This document shows, one piece after another, positions 26,959 to 35,641 of a stretch of DNA of 64,000 bases (its first letter is position 1; each line of letters opens with the position of its first letter). The DNA comes from Caldicellulosiruptor obsidiansis OB47. Lineage in GTDB: Bacteria; Bacillota; Thermoanaerobacteria; Caldicellulosiruptorales; Caldicellulosiruptoraceae. The DNA is taken from positions 2,365,001 to 2,429,000 of the forward strand of contig NC_014392.1 of the NCBI RefSeq assembly GCF_000145215.1, in the 5' to 3' direction. A model generated the notes under the pieces. It worked only from the letters and a program-made list of their open reading frames with translations. It made no database searches and was not told the DNA's origin. The translations under genes were made by a program, and so were the position numbers.

Positions 26959-27708
26959 TTAAATCCTTAATCCAAATTTTTCTTTAAATCCTTTTAAAAA
27001 TGTTCTACCTACTGGTACCTCAGTTGCATTGTCGTCCGCCATTCTCAGGATTATAGAACCACCAAAAAGTGGAATTATCTCTTTTATATGCTCAACATTC
27101 ACGATATAACTTTTGTGAACTTTCAAAAATTCTTCGGTTAAGATTTTTTCAAGGTCAGAAAGAGAATGACGTGATGCTATCCACTTGTTTTTTAATTTTA
27201 TCCTTGCATAACGACCCTGAGCCTCAGCTATATAAATCTCTTCTTTATTCAACAATAAAATCTTATCCTCTGTGTGAATTAAAACTTTTTTGTTAGTAAA
27301 TACTCTCAGGTTCTCTAATAACTTCTTAGTATATAGCCCTCTATTTTCTAATGCTCTTTTTATCCTCTCAATGCAAAGCTTTACCCTCTCAAGAGAAAAA
27401 GGCTTGAGCAGATAATCCAAGGCGTTGAGCTCAAAAGCCTTTACTGCGTATTGGTCGTATGCTGTGGCAAAAACAATAATTGGTGGTTGAGGCATTTTCA
27501 ATAACTCAAAAGCCGCATCCAAACCACTCAAGCCATACATTTCAATATCTAAAAATACAACATCAGGCTTTGTCCTTTCAACAACTTCAAAAAGCTCTTC
27601 TGCCGAATCTAACTCAGCTATTACTTCAACCTCTTTAGTTTCTTTAAGCAAAAAATCCAACTCTTTTCTTGCTAACTCCTCGTCATCAACTATAATAGCC
27701 CTAATCAT
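26959..27708 (-). CDS. LytR/BtsR-type response regulator with LytTR DNA-binding domain
   Basis: A 249-residue regulator. The receiver domain is at residues 1-120 (IIVDDEELARKELDFLL, phospho-Asp in PDVVFLDIEMYG, Lys in LLKPFSLERV). A LytTR domain follows from about residue 145 (IAEAQGRYARIKLKNKWIASRHSLSDLE, read in parts, then FLKVHKSYIVNVEHIKEI). Such regulators bind direct repeats upstream of transporters. It is cotranscribed with the kinase, 15 bp downstream of it, and likely activates cstA. Confidence 0.9.
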   Translation of the reverse strand: MIRAIIVDDEELARKELDFLLKETKEVEVIAELDSAEELFEVVERTKPDVVFLDIEMYGLSGLDAAFELLKMPQPPIIVFATAYDQYAVKAFELNALDYLLKPFSLERVKLCIERIKRALENRGLYTKKLLENLRVFTNKKVLIHTEDKILLLNKEEIYIAEAQGRYARIKLKNKWIASRHSLSDLEKILTEEFLKVHKSYIVNVEHIKEIIPLFGGSIILRMADDNATEVPVGRTFLKGFKEKFGLRI

Positions 27709-27723
27709 ATAATTCTCCTTCCT

Positions 27724-29424
27724 TTAATGCGTAATAGGTATAATTAATCGTGCAATTGTTCCTCCTTTTTCATTAGGGGTTATAACAAGTTCTCCCTCTT
27801 CACCAAAAAGATTCTTCAGCCTCTCCTTTAAGTTTGTCAGTCCTACTCCATCCTTTGTATTTCCATTTATACCAATACCATTATCAGCAACCTCAATCAC
27901 AACTTTATGGCCATTTTTTGAGGCTTTTATTTGTAAAGTACCTCCCTTTTTGGGCAGCAATCCATGTTTTATAGCGTTTTCAACTAATGTCTCCACAGAA
28001 AATGGAGGTACCTTTATAGTAGTCGTCTCATTGTTAATATCAAATTCGATGTGTAGCTTGTCTGAAAATCTTGCTTTTTCAAAAGTAAGATATAAATTTA
28101 CATTTTCTAATTCTTCAGAAAGAGGAATCAAAGGGTCCCATTCTCTGAGATTGCGTCGAAAATACTCACTTAGCTTAATTATTAGTTCTCTTGCCTTGTC
28201 AGGGTCAATTCTGCAAAGTGCAACTATACAATTTAGGGAGTTAAGCAGAAAATGCGGGTTTATTTGAGCTTGCAAAGCTTTTAGTTCAGCTTTTGTTAAA
28301 AGTTTAGTTTGCTTCTCTAACGCAGCAATTTCCAATTGAGTAGAAATCAATTGCGATAAGCCTTTAACGAAAGTTGTTGTAAATTCGTTAAGCTGCATGA
28401 AACGATTATAAAAAAGTTGCAAGGTTCCTATCAAGTTGTTTTTAATAAATAATGGGCAAATAATTGCAGTAGTCAAATTGTTGTCTTTACCATCACCTTT
28501 ATTATTTTCTTTTTTGGAAACTGTGCATATATCTCCTTTTTCCAATGTTCGCAACATTTCTTGGTCTTCTATCGCCTTTTTGATAATCTCTTTATGATTC
28601 CCACAACCTGTATATGAAAGCACTGAGTTTCTATCTGTAATAGCAACCGCGTCTGCATCAGTTTTATTCAAGATTATCTCAGCAACCTTCTTTGCTGTCT
28701 CAACAGTCAACCCTTCTCTTAAAATTGGCAAGGTTTCATTTGCAATATGCAAAGCTTTTGCTGCAAACACTGCCCCTATCTTCTTCTTTTCTTCAACAAC
28801 ACTTTCAAGGATTAGCAAGAATATACCAATACCTATGCCATTGATTACAATCATTGGAATTCCAATCACTTCAACTAAGTCAAGCGCATCCTTAAAAGGT
28901 TTTGCTAAATTTAAAATAATAATCATCTGGAGCATCTCTATACTCATTCCTGTTAAAATTCCAAAATACCATTTGAATTTCTTATCAGAAAATTTTTTAG
29001 CCACCAAACCTGCAATAAGTCCCTCAACAGTTGTCGAAATACCACAAGCAACAGCAGTAAAACCACCCAGCAAAGCGCGATGAAACCCTGCAATGAATCC
29101 AGCCAAAAGACCAATATAAGGTCCCCCAATGATACCAACAATAGCAGGTCCTATGACACGCGAATTTGCAATTGCACCTTTAATTGGTATTCCCCAATAT
29201 GTCCCTAATATCCCAAATAATCCTCCCCCTATTATTAATCCTATTTTTTGAATAATATTTAATTGCTGGTTCAGTATATTGCCAAACAATTTAGTTTTTG
29301 ATAGAAAAAAAGCCAACGTGACAATTACACCTAATCTTTCTGCCAGGTTAAAAAATACCTCATGCATGTACCTTTCACCCTCAAAACGTTTTATTATTTC
29401 CTCTAAACTTTCTTGTTGTTTCAA
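27724..29424 (-). CDS. LytS/BtsS-type sensor histidine kinase
   Basis: A 566-residue kinase. After ~40 residues it has a 5TM-LYT membrane sensor domain (GLFGILGTYWGIPIKGAIANSR, RVIGPAIVGIIGGPYIGLLAGFIAG in overlapping parts). A GAF-like domain covers residues ~225-370. The LytS-type His motif is AQINPHFLLNSLN near residue 390, and the ATPase has NAIKHGLLPKKGG and DNGIGI. In E. coli BtsS and in Bacillus LytS this architecture responds to pyruvate. The adjacent cstA supports the same role. Confidence 0.9.
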   Translation of the reverse strand: MKQQESLEEIIKRFEGERYMHEVFFNLAERLGVIVTLAFFLSKTKLFGNILNQQLNIIQKIGLIIGGGLFGILGTYWGIPIKGAIANSRVIGPAIVGIIGGPYIGLLAGFIAGFHRALLGGFTAVACGISTTVEGLIAGLVAKKFSDKKFKWYFGILTGMSIEMLQMIIILNLAKPFKDALDLVEVIGIPMIVINGIGIGIFLLILESVVEEKKKIGAVFAAKALHIANETLPILREGLTVETAKKVAEIILNKTDADAVAITDRNSVLSYTGCGNHKEIIKKAIEDQEMLRTLEKGDICTVSKKENNKGDGKDNNLTTAIICPLFIKNNLIGTLQLFYNRFMQLNEFTTTFVKGLSQLISTQLEIAALEKQTKLLTKAELKALQAQINPHFLLNSLNCIVALCRIDPDKARELIIKLSEYFRRNLREWDPLIPLSEELENVNLYLTFEKARFSDKLHIEFDINNETTTIKVPPFSVETLVENAIKHGLLPKKGGTLQIKASKNGHKVVIEVADNGIGINGNTKDGVGLTNLKERLKNLFGEEGELVITPNEKGGTIARLIIPITH

Positions 29425-29527
29425 AAATGATTATACCATAAAAACAAATCTTTAAAGATATGTTGAGTAATCTCTTAATATATTCAAATGTATTTCATTC
29501 TAATAGATATTTATTCGTTTTTATAAG

Positions 29528-29546
29528 TATACCCTACCATAGTATA
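29528..29546. promoter_or_regulatory. Imperfect palindrome TATACCC-N5-TAGTATA before fmdB
   Basis: The left half TATACCC and the 5-bp spacing are the same as in the perfect palindrome TATACCC-N5-GGGTATA at 29.5 versus 31.7 kb (31729-31747). The right half matches at 5 of 7 positions. It directly abuts the -35 of the fmdB promoter. CsoR/CstR-type repressors use similar inverted repeats. Confidence 0.4.
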
Positions 29547-29575
29547 TTGACATAATATTCAATGCTGCTTATAAT
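29547..29575 (+). promoter_or_regulatory. Consensus sigma-A promoter for fmdB-like gene
   Basis: TTGACA at 29547-29552, a 17-bp spacer, and TATAAT at 29570-29575. This is an exact match to the consensus, so strong transcription is expected unless repressed. Confidence 0.85.
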
Positions 29576-29615
29576 AAATATTAAGATATTCGTTGTTATT
29601 AAGGGGGTATAAGGT

Positions 29616-29834
29616 ATGCCATTCTATGATTTGAGGTGCAAAGATTGTGGTAAGGAGTTCAATATCAGAGCTTCCATTAAGGAGAGAGAAAACAAAGAGA
29701 TTGAATGTCCAAGCTGTCACAGCCGTGAGCTTGAAGCAGTTTTCAAAAGTGTTAATATAATTTCATCTTCTCGTTCAGACAGCGGCGGATATTCATGCTC
29801 AAGCGGATGCTGCGGCGGATCTTGTGGGTTTTAA
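29616..29834 (+). CDS. FmdB-family zinc-ribbon protein
   Basis: A 72-residue protein. It starts with the FmdB-type ribbon MPFYDLRCKDCGKEF, with a second pair CPSCHSRELEAVFKSV, which together make a four-Cys zinc site. The tail is Ser, Gly and Cys rich (GYSCSSGCCGGSCGF), as in many Clostridia members, and could bind extra metal. The function is unknown. Members are called regulatory only by old annotation. It has a consensus promoter, a ribosome site (AGGGGG) and its own terminator, so it is a single-gene unit. Confidence 0.88.
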   Translation: MPFYDLRCKDCGKEFNIRASIKERENKEIECPSCHSRELEAVFKSVNIISSSRSDSGGYSCSSGCCGGSCGF

Positions 29835-29838
29835 CACA

Positions 29839-29880
29839 GGGGCAATCTTGAGTAAAACTTTTCAAGGTTGCCCTTTTGTT
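29839..29880 (+). terminator. Terminator after the fmdB-like gene
   Basis: GGGCAATCTTGA pairs with TCAAGGTTGCCC (one G-T pair). TTTTGTTTTTTT follows. Confidence 0.85.
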
Positions 29881-29942
29881 TTTTTCATTTTTTGTGTGGT
29901 ATAATTTAAGATATAGAAAACTTTACTCTGTTTATTTTCAAA

Positions 29943-30452
29943 ATGCATGAAAGAGAAGAGCTTGTTAATCTTTTAAAGGATGCCGAAAAGGTTGCAAAAG
30001 CCTTGCAAATAAGACCTTTTTCGTTGTACCTTTTAGGTGGCTGTGCATGTATTTTAGGTGAGTATTTAGACAGAGCTACCCGTGATTTTGATATTTTAGA
30101 TTTGAACTATCCTTCTGAAATTGGAAAAGTCCTCAGGTTTCTTGGAGATTTTGACCTTCTCGAATATGAAAGCACTCCAATAGCACCATCGTTTAAAAAA
30201 AGAGCAATAAAGCTTGAGGGTTTTGAATACATAAGAGTTTATGTTCTTTCAAAAGAAGACATTGTGGTCAGTAAAATTATTAGGCTTGATGAAAAAGATA
30301 TCGAAGATATAGATAAACTAATGCCCTCATGCAACAAAGAATTAATTAACAAAATAATTGAGGAAATCTTAAACAGAAAAGACTTTTTTGAAACAAAGAA
30401 GAAAAGTTTTTTAGAAAAACTTGAAATTTTTAGGGTGAAATACGATGTATAG
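29943..30452 (+). CDS. Nucleotidyltransferase-like protein (DUF6036/AbiEii-type), possible toxin-antitoxin partner
   Basis: A 169-residue protein with a minimal nucleotidyltransferase signature: LLGGCACILGEYLDRATRDFDILD, i.e. a GG motif followed by a DxD, near residues 30-53. VLSKEDIVVSKIIRLDEKDIEDID is the second conserved segment, where such proteins keep another Asp. This pattern occurs in AbiEii/MenT-like toxins and DUF6036 proteins. A TATAAT lies at 29900-29905 and no clear ribosome site precedes the ATG, so it may have a short or leaderless-like mRNA. It overlaps the next gene by 8 bp. Function as toxin or antitoxin is inferred. Confidence 0.7.
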   Translation: MHEREELVNLLKDAEKVAKALQIRPFSLYLLGGCACILGEYLDRATRDFDILDLNYPSEIGKVLRFLGDFDLLEYESTPIAPSFKKRAIKLEGFEYIRVYVLSKEDIVVSKIIRLDEKDIEDIDKLMPSCNKELINKIIEEILNRKDFFETKKKSFLEKLEIFRVKYDV

Positions 30453-30789
30453 GATATTCTGCGAAAGCTATTATAATTATATCAAGAATTTTGAAAACAA
30501 AGGCGCAAAGGATGAATATAGGTATAAAATTGCGAAGGTGTTTGAATTAATTGTAGACCCTCAAAAATTTTATAAAGAGAAAAGCAAAAACTCTGAAACT
30601 TACCAGAACCTCTGCGATCTTTTGTACTACATGAAAGAAAATATTCATAGATATCCAAAATTTAAGGCTTTTTTATGGACATTAGAATCTCGTCAAATTG
30701 AGCCTGTTTACTGCGGCAAAACTCCTCAAAATGTACTTGAAGAACAGGCAAAGCTTGCAAATATGTTTTTAAATCTTGTGTATTGGTAA
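30445..30789 (+). CDS. Unknown small protein, partner of the nucleotidyltransferase-like gene
   Basis: A 114-residue soluble protein, not recognised. It is rich in Lys, Tyr and Glu, and mostly helical by composition (DEYRYKIAKVFELIVDPQKF, YQNLCDLLYYMKENIHRYP). It overlaps the upstream gene by 8 bp and has AGGGTG before the ATG, so the two are co-expressed. The pair organisation resembles toxin-antitoxin modules. Whether it is the toxin or the antitoxin cannot be read from sequence. Confidence 0.65.
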   Translation: MYRIFCESYYNYIKNFENKGAKDEYRYKIAKVFELIVDPQKFYKEKSKNSETYQNLCDLLYYMKENIHRYPKFKAFLWTLESRQIEPVYCGKTPQNVLEEQAKLANMFLNLVYW

Positions 30790-30795
30790 AAGAAA

Positions 30796-30834
30796 AAAGG
30801 ACTGACTCGGCTTTTTTGCCGAATCAATCCTTTT
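30796..30834. terminator. Bidirectional terminator between the gene pair and the flavoprotein gene
   Basis: AAAAGGACTGACTCGGC pairs with GCCGAATCAATCCTTTT, with two mismatches. A T tract follows on both strands. Confidence 0.82.
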
Positions 30835-31711
30835 TATTTTGCTTTTCTTTTACCGCTTTGACATATGTTGAAGCTGAAAGACCTGCAATTAATCCTTCTC
30901 CCACAGCTTTTGCAACCTGATAAGGACGTCCTGTACAGTCTCCTGCTGCAAAAAGCCCTTCAATAGATGTTTGCATCTTGCTGTCAACTTTTATGTGTCC
31001 ATCTTCTGTAAACTCAAGCCCATAAATTAACTGGTCTGCTGGCATAGTTTTTCTGATTACAAAAATCCCATCTACATTCAATATCCTGTCTTCAAGTTCC
31101 AATGCATTAACAAAATCTTCCCCATAAACTCCTTTTGGACGTGAGAAAATAACCTCAACGTTATCTTTAAAATGAAACTCATTCTTTTTATAAAGCGGCA
31201 CATAGTACAACTTTTTTGCAAGCTCAGAAAGATACTCAGCCTCTTCTTCAGCTTCAATAGCCTCTCCAATAACGGCAATGGTTCTTCCCTTGTAAAGCAT
31301 TCCATCGCAAACAGCACAGTAAGAAATTCCCCGACCTACAAATTCACTTTCATTTTCTAATAAAGTCTTCTTTGGTGTGCCAATTGCTAAAATGACAGAA
31401 TAAGCTTCGTAAAATTCGTTGTTTGCGTTTATGGTGAAAATATCACCAGATTTGTAGAAGTTTATAACCTTCTTGTGTACAATCTCAATACCCATCTTTT
31501 TAGCATGGTCATAAAACGCCTGCAAAAGCTCTTTCCCGGACACACCATGAAACCCAAGATAGTTGTTCACTTCAGGCGCTCTGTAGATACTTGAGTCTTC
31601 CTCTTTTGTAACAAACACAACAACACTTCTGTTTGTCTGAGCAAGATTTATAGCAGCAGATAAGCCCGCTGGTCCTGCTCCAATCACAGCACAATCATAA
31701 ATCATCTTCAT
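30824..31711 (-). CDS. Thioredoxin-reductase-like flavoprotein
   Basis: About 295 residues. The FAD motif is CAVIGAGPAGLSAAINLA at the N-terminus. The redox-active CxxC is CAVCDGMLYKG near residue 135, followed by a NAD-domain (TIAVIGEAIEAEEEAEYL). The C-terminal FAD segment is GLFAAGDCTGRPYQVAKAVGEGL. It fits TrxR-like ferredoxin/NAD(P)H disulfide reductases. The second nucleotide motif reads GEAIEA in place of the usual GGGNSA, so cofactor use may be unusual. ATG at 31711 gives correct spacing to AGGGG. A palindromic operator overlaps its promoter at 31729-31747. Confidence 0.82.
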   Translation of the reverse strand: MKMIYDCAVIGAGPAGLSAAINLAQTNRSVVVFVTKEEDSSIYRAPEVNNYLGFHGVSGKELLQAFYDHAKKMGIEIVHKKVINFYKSGDIFTINANNEFYEAYSVILAIGTPKKTLLENESEFVGRGISYCAVCDGMLYKGRTIAVIGEAIEAEEEAEYLSELAKKLYYVPLYKKNEFHFKDNVEVIFSRPKGVYGEDFVNALELEDRILNVDGIFVIRKTMPADQLIYGLEFTEDGHIKVDSKMQTSIEGLFAAGDCTGRPYQVAKAVGEGLIAGLSASTYVKAVKEKQNKKD

Positions 31712-31728
31712 AATCACCCCTATATTAT

Positions 31729-31747
31729 TATACCCATACAGGGTATA
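31729..31747. promoter_or_regulatory. Perfect palindrome TATACCC-N5-GGGTATA at the flavoprotein promoter
   Basis: A 19-bp inverted repeat. On the minus strand it runs into GGGTATAAT, so it overlaps a likely -10 and would block transcription when bound. It resembles CsoR/CstR-family operators. A weaker copy lies before fmdB (29528-29546). Confidence 0.65.
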
Positions 31748-31756
31748 TTTTAAAAG

Positions 31757-33463
31757 TTATTGTTTTGAATTAAAACTATTTTTTGGTGTGATATCTGTTA
31801 AAAAGTTTTTAATATCCTCTATAATTTCTTTTATATTGTCTTCAATCTTTTGCACCCACAACTTCATGCTCTGTTCACCTGTGTAATAAGGAATTTTTAA
31901 ACCTGCCGCAAAAAAGTATTTTTCAAAGGCAAGACGGCTTAAATGGTAGCTATATATATTACAATCAGTTTCATTTCTAGATTCCACAGGAAAAATAATC
32001 CCTCCTTTTGTGAGATCTAAAAATTGAATATATGCTATTATCTGATACAAATCATCTCTGATTTTATCTTTTGCATTGCCAGAATAAACAAAGTCAGCCC
32101 AAGCAGGTTTGTACTTAGCATCTAACACACAAATTATCTCTTCTTCTTTTTGGAGAATATAATCAGGAGCAATTTCCCATTTTTCCTTTTCAGAACCATC
32201 AATTGATAATACCTTTTCAGTTTTTTGATATTCTATTCTAATATTATCCTTACCATTATTATTTTCAAAAGCCTCTTTCAATATTTCATATACAAAAAAT
32301 TCCCACAGTTCAGATACATCAATAAATATTGCCTGAAAAGAATCATTAATAGATGAATCAAAGATAGAAATCCCGCAATTTTCCAAAATCTGTAAACAAG
32401 TTATTCTTATTTTTTCATATGCGCGATAATATGGATGTACAATCTTTTTTGAACAGTTTTTTAATACTTCTGTCAACTTTGAATTTGCAAATGTGGGTGT
32501 TAATTCTTCCATTTGTCTTATCGCTTTATATGCCAATGTCTGTGAATTAATTATATTATCCACAATTTCTCTATATCTATTTCTTACCCTATAATAGGTA
32601 TGCAAAACAAGGTGTAGAAGGTAATTATCATATGTTCGTTCTCTAACGTTATATGCAATTTTGCCTAAAAAAGGAATATTATATTTTATAAACCTTGCTT
32701 CGTCAAGTTTACCTCTGAAATTAAAATTATTGTTTTCGAAATTTCTATAAGTTCTATAAAGCCCCTGTCTGTATGCTTCTTCGATCTCTATCTTAAATTT
32801 GAGAACCATAAGTAAGTTCCATAAATCAACATCACTGACACCTATTTTAATTTTATTCTCATAAAAATTCTTAAGATTTTTAAAGCATTTTGAAAGCAAA
32901 TAAATTAAAAAATATTGTTTTTTAATTTTATCAAATCTTGAACATATTTCAAATAAAACATATATTTCTCTAACATTGCCTTTCGTTTTATCAGTATTTT
33001 TAGCCTCATTTTTGTTACTTCTCTGGTTTTGTATCAAATCTTGTTCTACTTCTTTAAATGCTATCTTTAATCTTATTGCACCAATGTATCCGTAAGTTTG
33101 GAGTTGTCCATTTTCAAATTTAAATAATACATTTTTGCTCTCCTGTTCAAATCTATTCAACTGCTGGTTTTTTTGTTCATTATTTTCTTTATTTTTTACT
33201 TTCAATATACAATTGCTTATACTATTTTGGGCAATAGCCTCATTTAATTTCTGTAATATTAACCCAATATTAATCTTTTCAACATCTTCTTTTGAAAGAT
33301 AATTGTCTTTATTTTCGCTGTTATCTTCGTTGTTTTTTAGTCTTTCATCATAAATTTCATACGTATTTTCTTTGTTAAAAATCTTTAATTTTATATCTTC
33401 ATTGTTATTCAAATTATAAACTGTATAATCACACAGACGAAAAATATATCTATCTGCAAACAT
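31757..33463 (-). CDS. mcrC: McrC-type nuclease subunit of a type IV restriction system
   Basis: A 568-residue protein. The N-terminal half is Asn/Lys-rich with low complexity. The middle has LLHLVLHTYYRVRNRYREIV and the C-terminal half a PD-(D/E)xK nuclease core: IAPDYILQKEEEIICVLDAKYK near residues 445-465. McrC is activated by the McrB AAA+ motor to cleave modified DNA. It begins 29 bp after mcrB with AAGGTGAG as its ribosome site. It is longer than E. coli McrC (~350), closer to DUF2357/LlaJI-type relatives. Confidence 0.85.
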   Translation of the reverse strand: MFADRYIFRLCDYTVYNLNNNEDIKLKIFNKENTYEIYDERLKNNEDNSENKDNYLSKEDVEKINIGLILQKLNEAIAQNSISNCILKVKNKENNEQKNQQLNRFEQESKNVLFKFENGQLQTYGYIGAIRLKIAFKEVEQDLIQNQRSNKNEAKNTDKTKGNVREIYVLFEICSRFDKIKKQYFLIYLLSKCFKNLKNFYENKIKIGVSDVDLWNLLMVLKFKIEIEEAYRQGLYRTYRNFENNNFNFRGKLDEARFIKYNIPFLGKIAYNVRERTYDNYLLHLVLHTYYRVRNRYREIVDNIINSQTLAYKAIRQMEELTPTFANSKLTEVLKNCSKKIVHPYYRAYEKIRITCLQILENCGISIFDSSINDSFQAIFIDVSELWEFFVYEILKEAFENNNGKDNIRIEYQKTEKVLSIDGSEKEKWEIAPDYILQKEEEIICVLDAKYKPAWADFVYSGNAKDKIRDDLYQIIAYIQFLDLTKGGIIFPVESRNETDCNIYSYHLSRLAFEKYFFAAGLKIPYYTGEQSMKLWVQKIEDNIKEIIEDIKNFLTDITPKNSFNSKQ

Positions 33464-33492
33464 ATTTTCGACTCACCTTGAGTAAACATTTC

Positions 33493-35280
33493 TCAATTAT
33501 TGTTCTGTAAATTATTTTTTAAACTTTCAGAATCTTGGATGTTTTCTTCTTCTGGGTTATTATTGCTTTTTTGATTATTATCTATTTTACTCTCAATTAT
33601 TTTTTCTATCTCGCTTATAAAATTCTCCCCATTTTCATATCCTCTTACATACTCATTTAAAAGTGGCTTTAATCTATATTCCCACAACTCATCAAAAGCA
33701 GATTTAAAACTCTTTTCATCTATAGCTTTTTCAATATCAATTTCTCCAAAATATGCTGGTCCAATGTGGTAATGTTCATTCAAACCAAATTCTTTCCCTT
33801 CGGACGATATCCTTTTATTTATTTCTTCAGCTATTTCAGAAAGTTTTTTGACCAGTTCCTCTATCTTTTCATCTGTTATTTCCCACCGCAATTTGCTATC
33901 TTTCTTCTTATTTTCAAATATACCCTTTAGTACATCTTTCATAACATAATTTGTCTTAATTTCAATCCAAACAAACCTTCTACGCATAGCAAAGTCTATC
34001 GTTTCTACATTTCTATCAATATCGTTCATAGTTCCAATTATGTAAACATTCTCGGGAATATAAAAGCCGTCTTTGAATGGATCTTCATCACTTTTGTCAA
34101 TATTTTCATAAATGTAACTATACTGTGTCTTTATTTTATGCTTTTCCCCCCTATAGCTATTTTCAATAAGTACCATTACTTCCCCAAAAACTTTTGAAAG
34201 ATCTGCCCGGTTTATCTCGTCTATTATAAAAAAGTACTTGTAGTTTTTATTTTTTGCCGCTTTTCTGCAGAATTTTTTGAACACACCATCTTTCAGTTCA
34301 AAAGCAATATTTGCTGTGTTGCCGTTCTTCTGGATAACCGGTTTAAAACCTTCTATAAAGTCTGTATAATCGTAAGAGGGATGAAATTGGATTTTCTCAA
34401 TATAATCTTCAGAATTTATTTGCTTGCCATCTTCCTCTATTACTTCTTTGGCAATTTCTTTTGCAAGATAAGTCTTCCCTGTACCAGGTGGACCTGTTAA
34501 GATGATAGCTTTATTATGCATTAAATACTTTATTATTATTTTCTTAATTTTGTAAACATTGGATTCTTTACTAAATATCTCTATATTTTTAGTATTGCTT
34601 GATTTTATGTAATAACCTTTCATCATCTGTTCTATTTTCACCTTCATTTTGTTTAATTCATTGTTAAACTCACCGTTTTTTATTTTAACTATTATATCAC
34701 TCCAATCAACGTTTTTTCCAACTCCAATTGATTCTAAAAATATTTCATATAAATTTAAAATAAATTCAATTTCTTCTTTAAATTTATCAAGAGGTAACGC
34801 CAAGAACTCATCTTTGTTGTATAATTTGCCAAAAATATGATTTTCTTTTTTATATGCTAAATTACTATGTATTTCTTCTTCAATTCTTTCAACAGAAAAC
34901 ACTTCTTTTACAGGTTCAAAATACTTTCTTAGTATTTCCGACAATCCTTCAATCAATTCTTTTTCTCCTGCAAAACCAAAAGATAAATAAACTCTTTTTG
35001 GAGGTTCAAAAGGCTCTTTCGACCTATTAGAAAATAAATAAACAAAATAAAAACCTTTTTCTACTTCAAAATTTTTCCTTTTTATTACTACATAAGGATT
35101 GTATTGAATTTCATCATTTATTTTTTTTCGTGTATCTATAAGTATAAACTCATAATCTTTATTTTTATAACTTGTTACTATCTCTTCTCTTGATTTTCCG
35201 GTAGGGTCCTCAAACGTTTTTCTTATTATATTACTATACAAATATTTTACCGCTTCTTCGAAATTCATATTTAAGGACAT
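33493..35280 (-). CDS. mcrB: McrB-type AAA+ GTPase motor of a type IV restriction system
   Basis: About 595 residues. The N-terminal part (to ~residue 150) looks like a DUF3578/MrcB_N DNA-recognition domain (KGFYFVYLFSNRSKEPF, RVYLSFGFAGEKELIEGL). The AAA+ domain has Walker A GPPGTGKTYLAKEI near residue 262, Walker B FFIIDEINRADLSKVFGE and sensor/McrB signature GTMNDIDRNVETIDFAMRRR. It should bind modified DNA and drive translocation before McrC cuts. The AT-rich, Lys/Asn-rich composition differs from its neighbours, which suggests acquisition. TTG at 35310 has no ribosome site. ATG at 35280 follows GGGGG, though by a long spacing. Confidence 0.88.
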   Translation of the reverse strand: MSLNMNFEEAVKYLYSNIIRKTFEDPTGKSREEIVTSYKNKDYEFILIDTRKKINDEIQYNPYVVIKRKNFEVEKGFYFVYLFSNRSKEPFEPPKRVYLSFGFAGEKELIEGLSEILRKYFEPVKEVFSVERIEEEIHSNLAYKKENHIFGKLYNKDEFLALPLDKFKEEIEFILNLYEIFLESIGVGKNVDWSDIIVKIKNGEFNNELNKMKVKIEQMMKGYYIKSSNTKNIEIFSKESNVYKIKKIIIKYLMHNKAIILTGPPGTGKTYLAKEIAKEVIEEDGKQINSEDYIEKIQFHPSYDYTDFIEGFKPVIQKNGNTANIAFELKDGVFKKFCRKAAKNKNYKYFFIIDEINRADLSKVFGEVMVLIENSYRGEKHKIKTQYSYIYENIDKSDEDPFKDGFYIPENVYIIGTMNDIDRNVETIDFAMRRRFVWIEIKTNYVMKDVLKGIFENKKKDSKLRWEITDEKIEELVKKLSEIAEEINKRISSEGKEFGLNEHYHIGPAYFGEIDIEKAIDEKSFKSAFDELWEYRLKPLLNEYVRGYENGENFISEIEKIIESKIDNNQKSNNNPEEENIQDSESLKNNLQNNN

Positions 35281-35314
35281 TTCTTTCAAAAACCCCCGTA
35301 ATTTTTGCAATTTT

Positions 35315-35641
35315 TTAAACTTTCAAGAAATTTTCAATATCCAAGACAAAAATCACCGCTCCACCCTGTTCAATCTTTTGCTTGCTCATAAAAAACAGAG
35401 TCTGAAGAGCAGGGGGCAAAGTAGATTTTGAAACCTCTCTCCTTTCTGACACATTCTTTTTTATAAGATCAATTACCTCATCAACTCTCTCATCCTCAAC
35501 ACCTATCATGAATGAAACTGTCCCTCTGTTTAAAAGACCACCTGTTGAATAAATAATTGTAGCAGAAATCCCGTTTTCAATAAGTGCAAGGTTCAGTTTA
35601 TTCTTATCCACTTCTGATACAATTGCCAAAACTAATTTCAT
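35315..35641 (-). CDS. darA: PII-like cyclic-di-AMP receptor (DarA/PstA/YaaQ)
   Basis: A 108-residue PII-fold protein. MKLVLAIVSEVDKNKLNLAL starts it, followed by IIYSTGGLLNRGTVSFMIGVEDERVDEVIDLI (read in parts), the DarA signature strand-loop pattern. The C-terminus GGAVIFVLDIENFLKV also fits. The family binds c-di-AMP. Whether this copy keeps the binding residues cannot be confirmed without an alignment. mcrB begins 34 bp downstream in the same direction, so they may share a transcript. Confidence 0.85.
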   Translation of the reverse strand: MKLVLAIVSEVDKNKLNLALIENGISATIIYSTGGLLNRGTVSFMIGVEDERVDEVIDLIKKNVSERREVSKSTLPPALQTLFFMSKQKIEQGGAVIFVLDIENFLKV

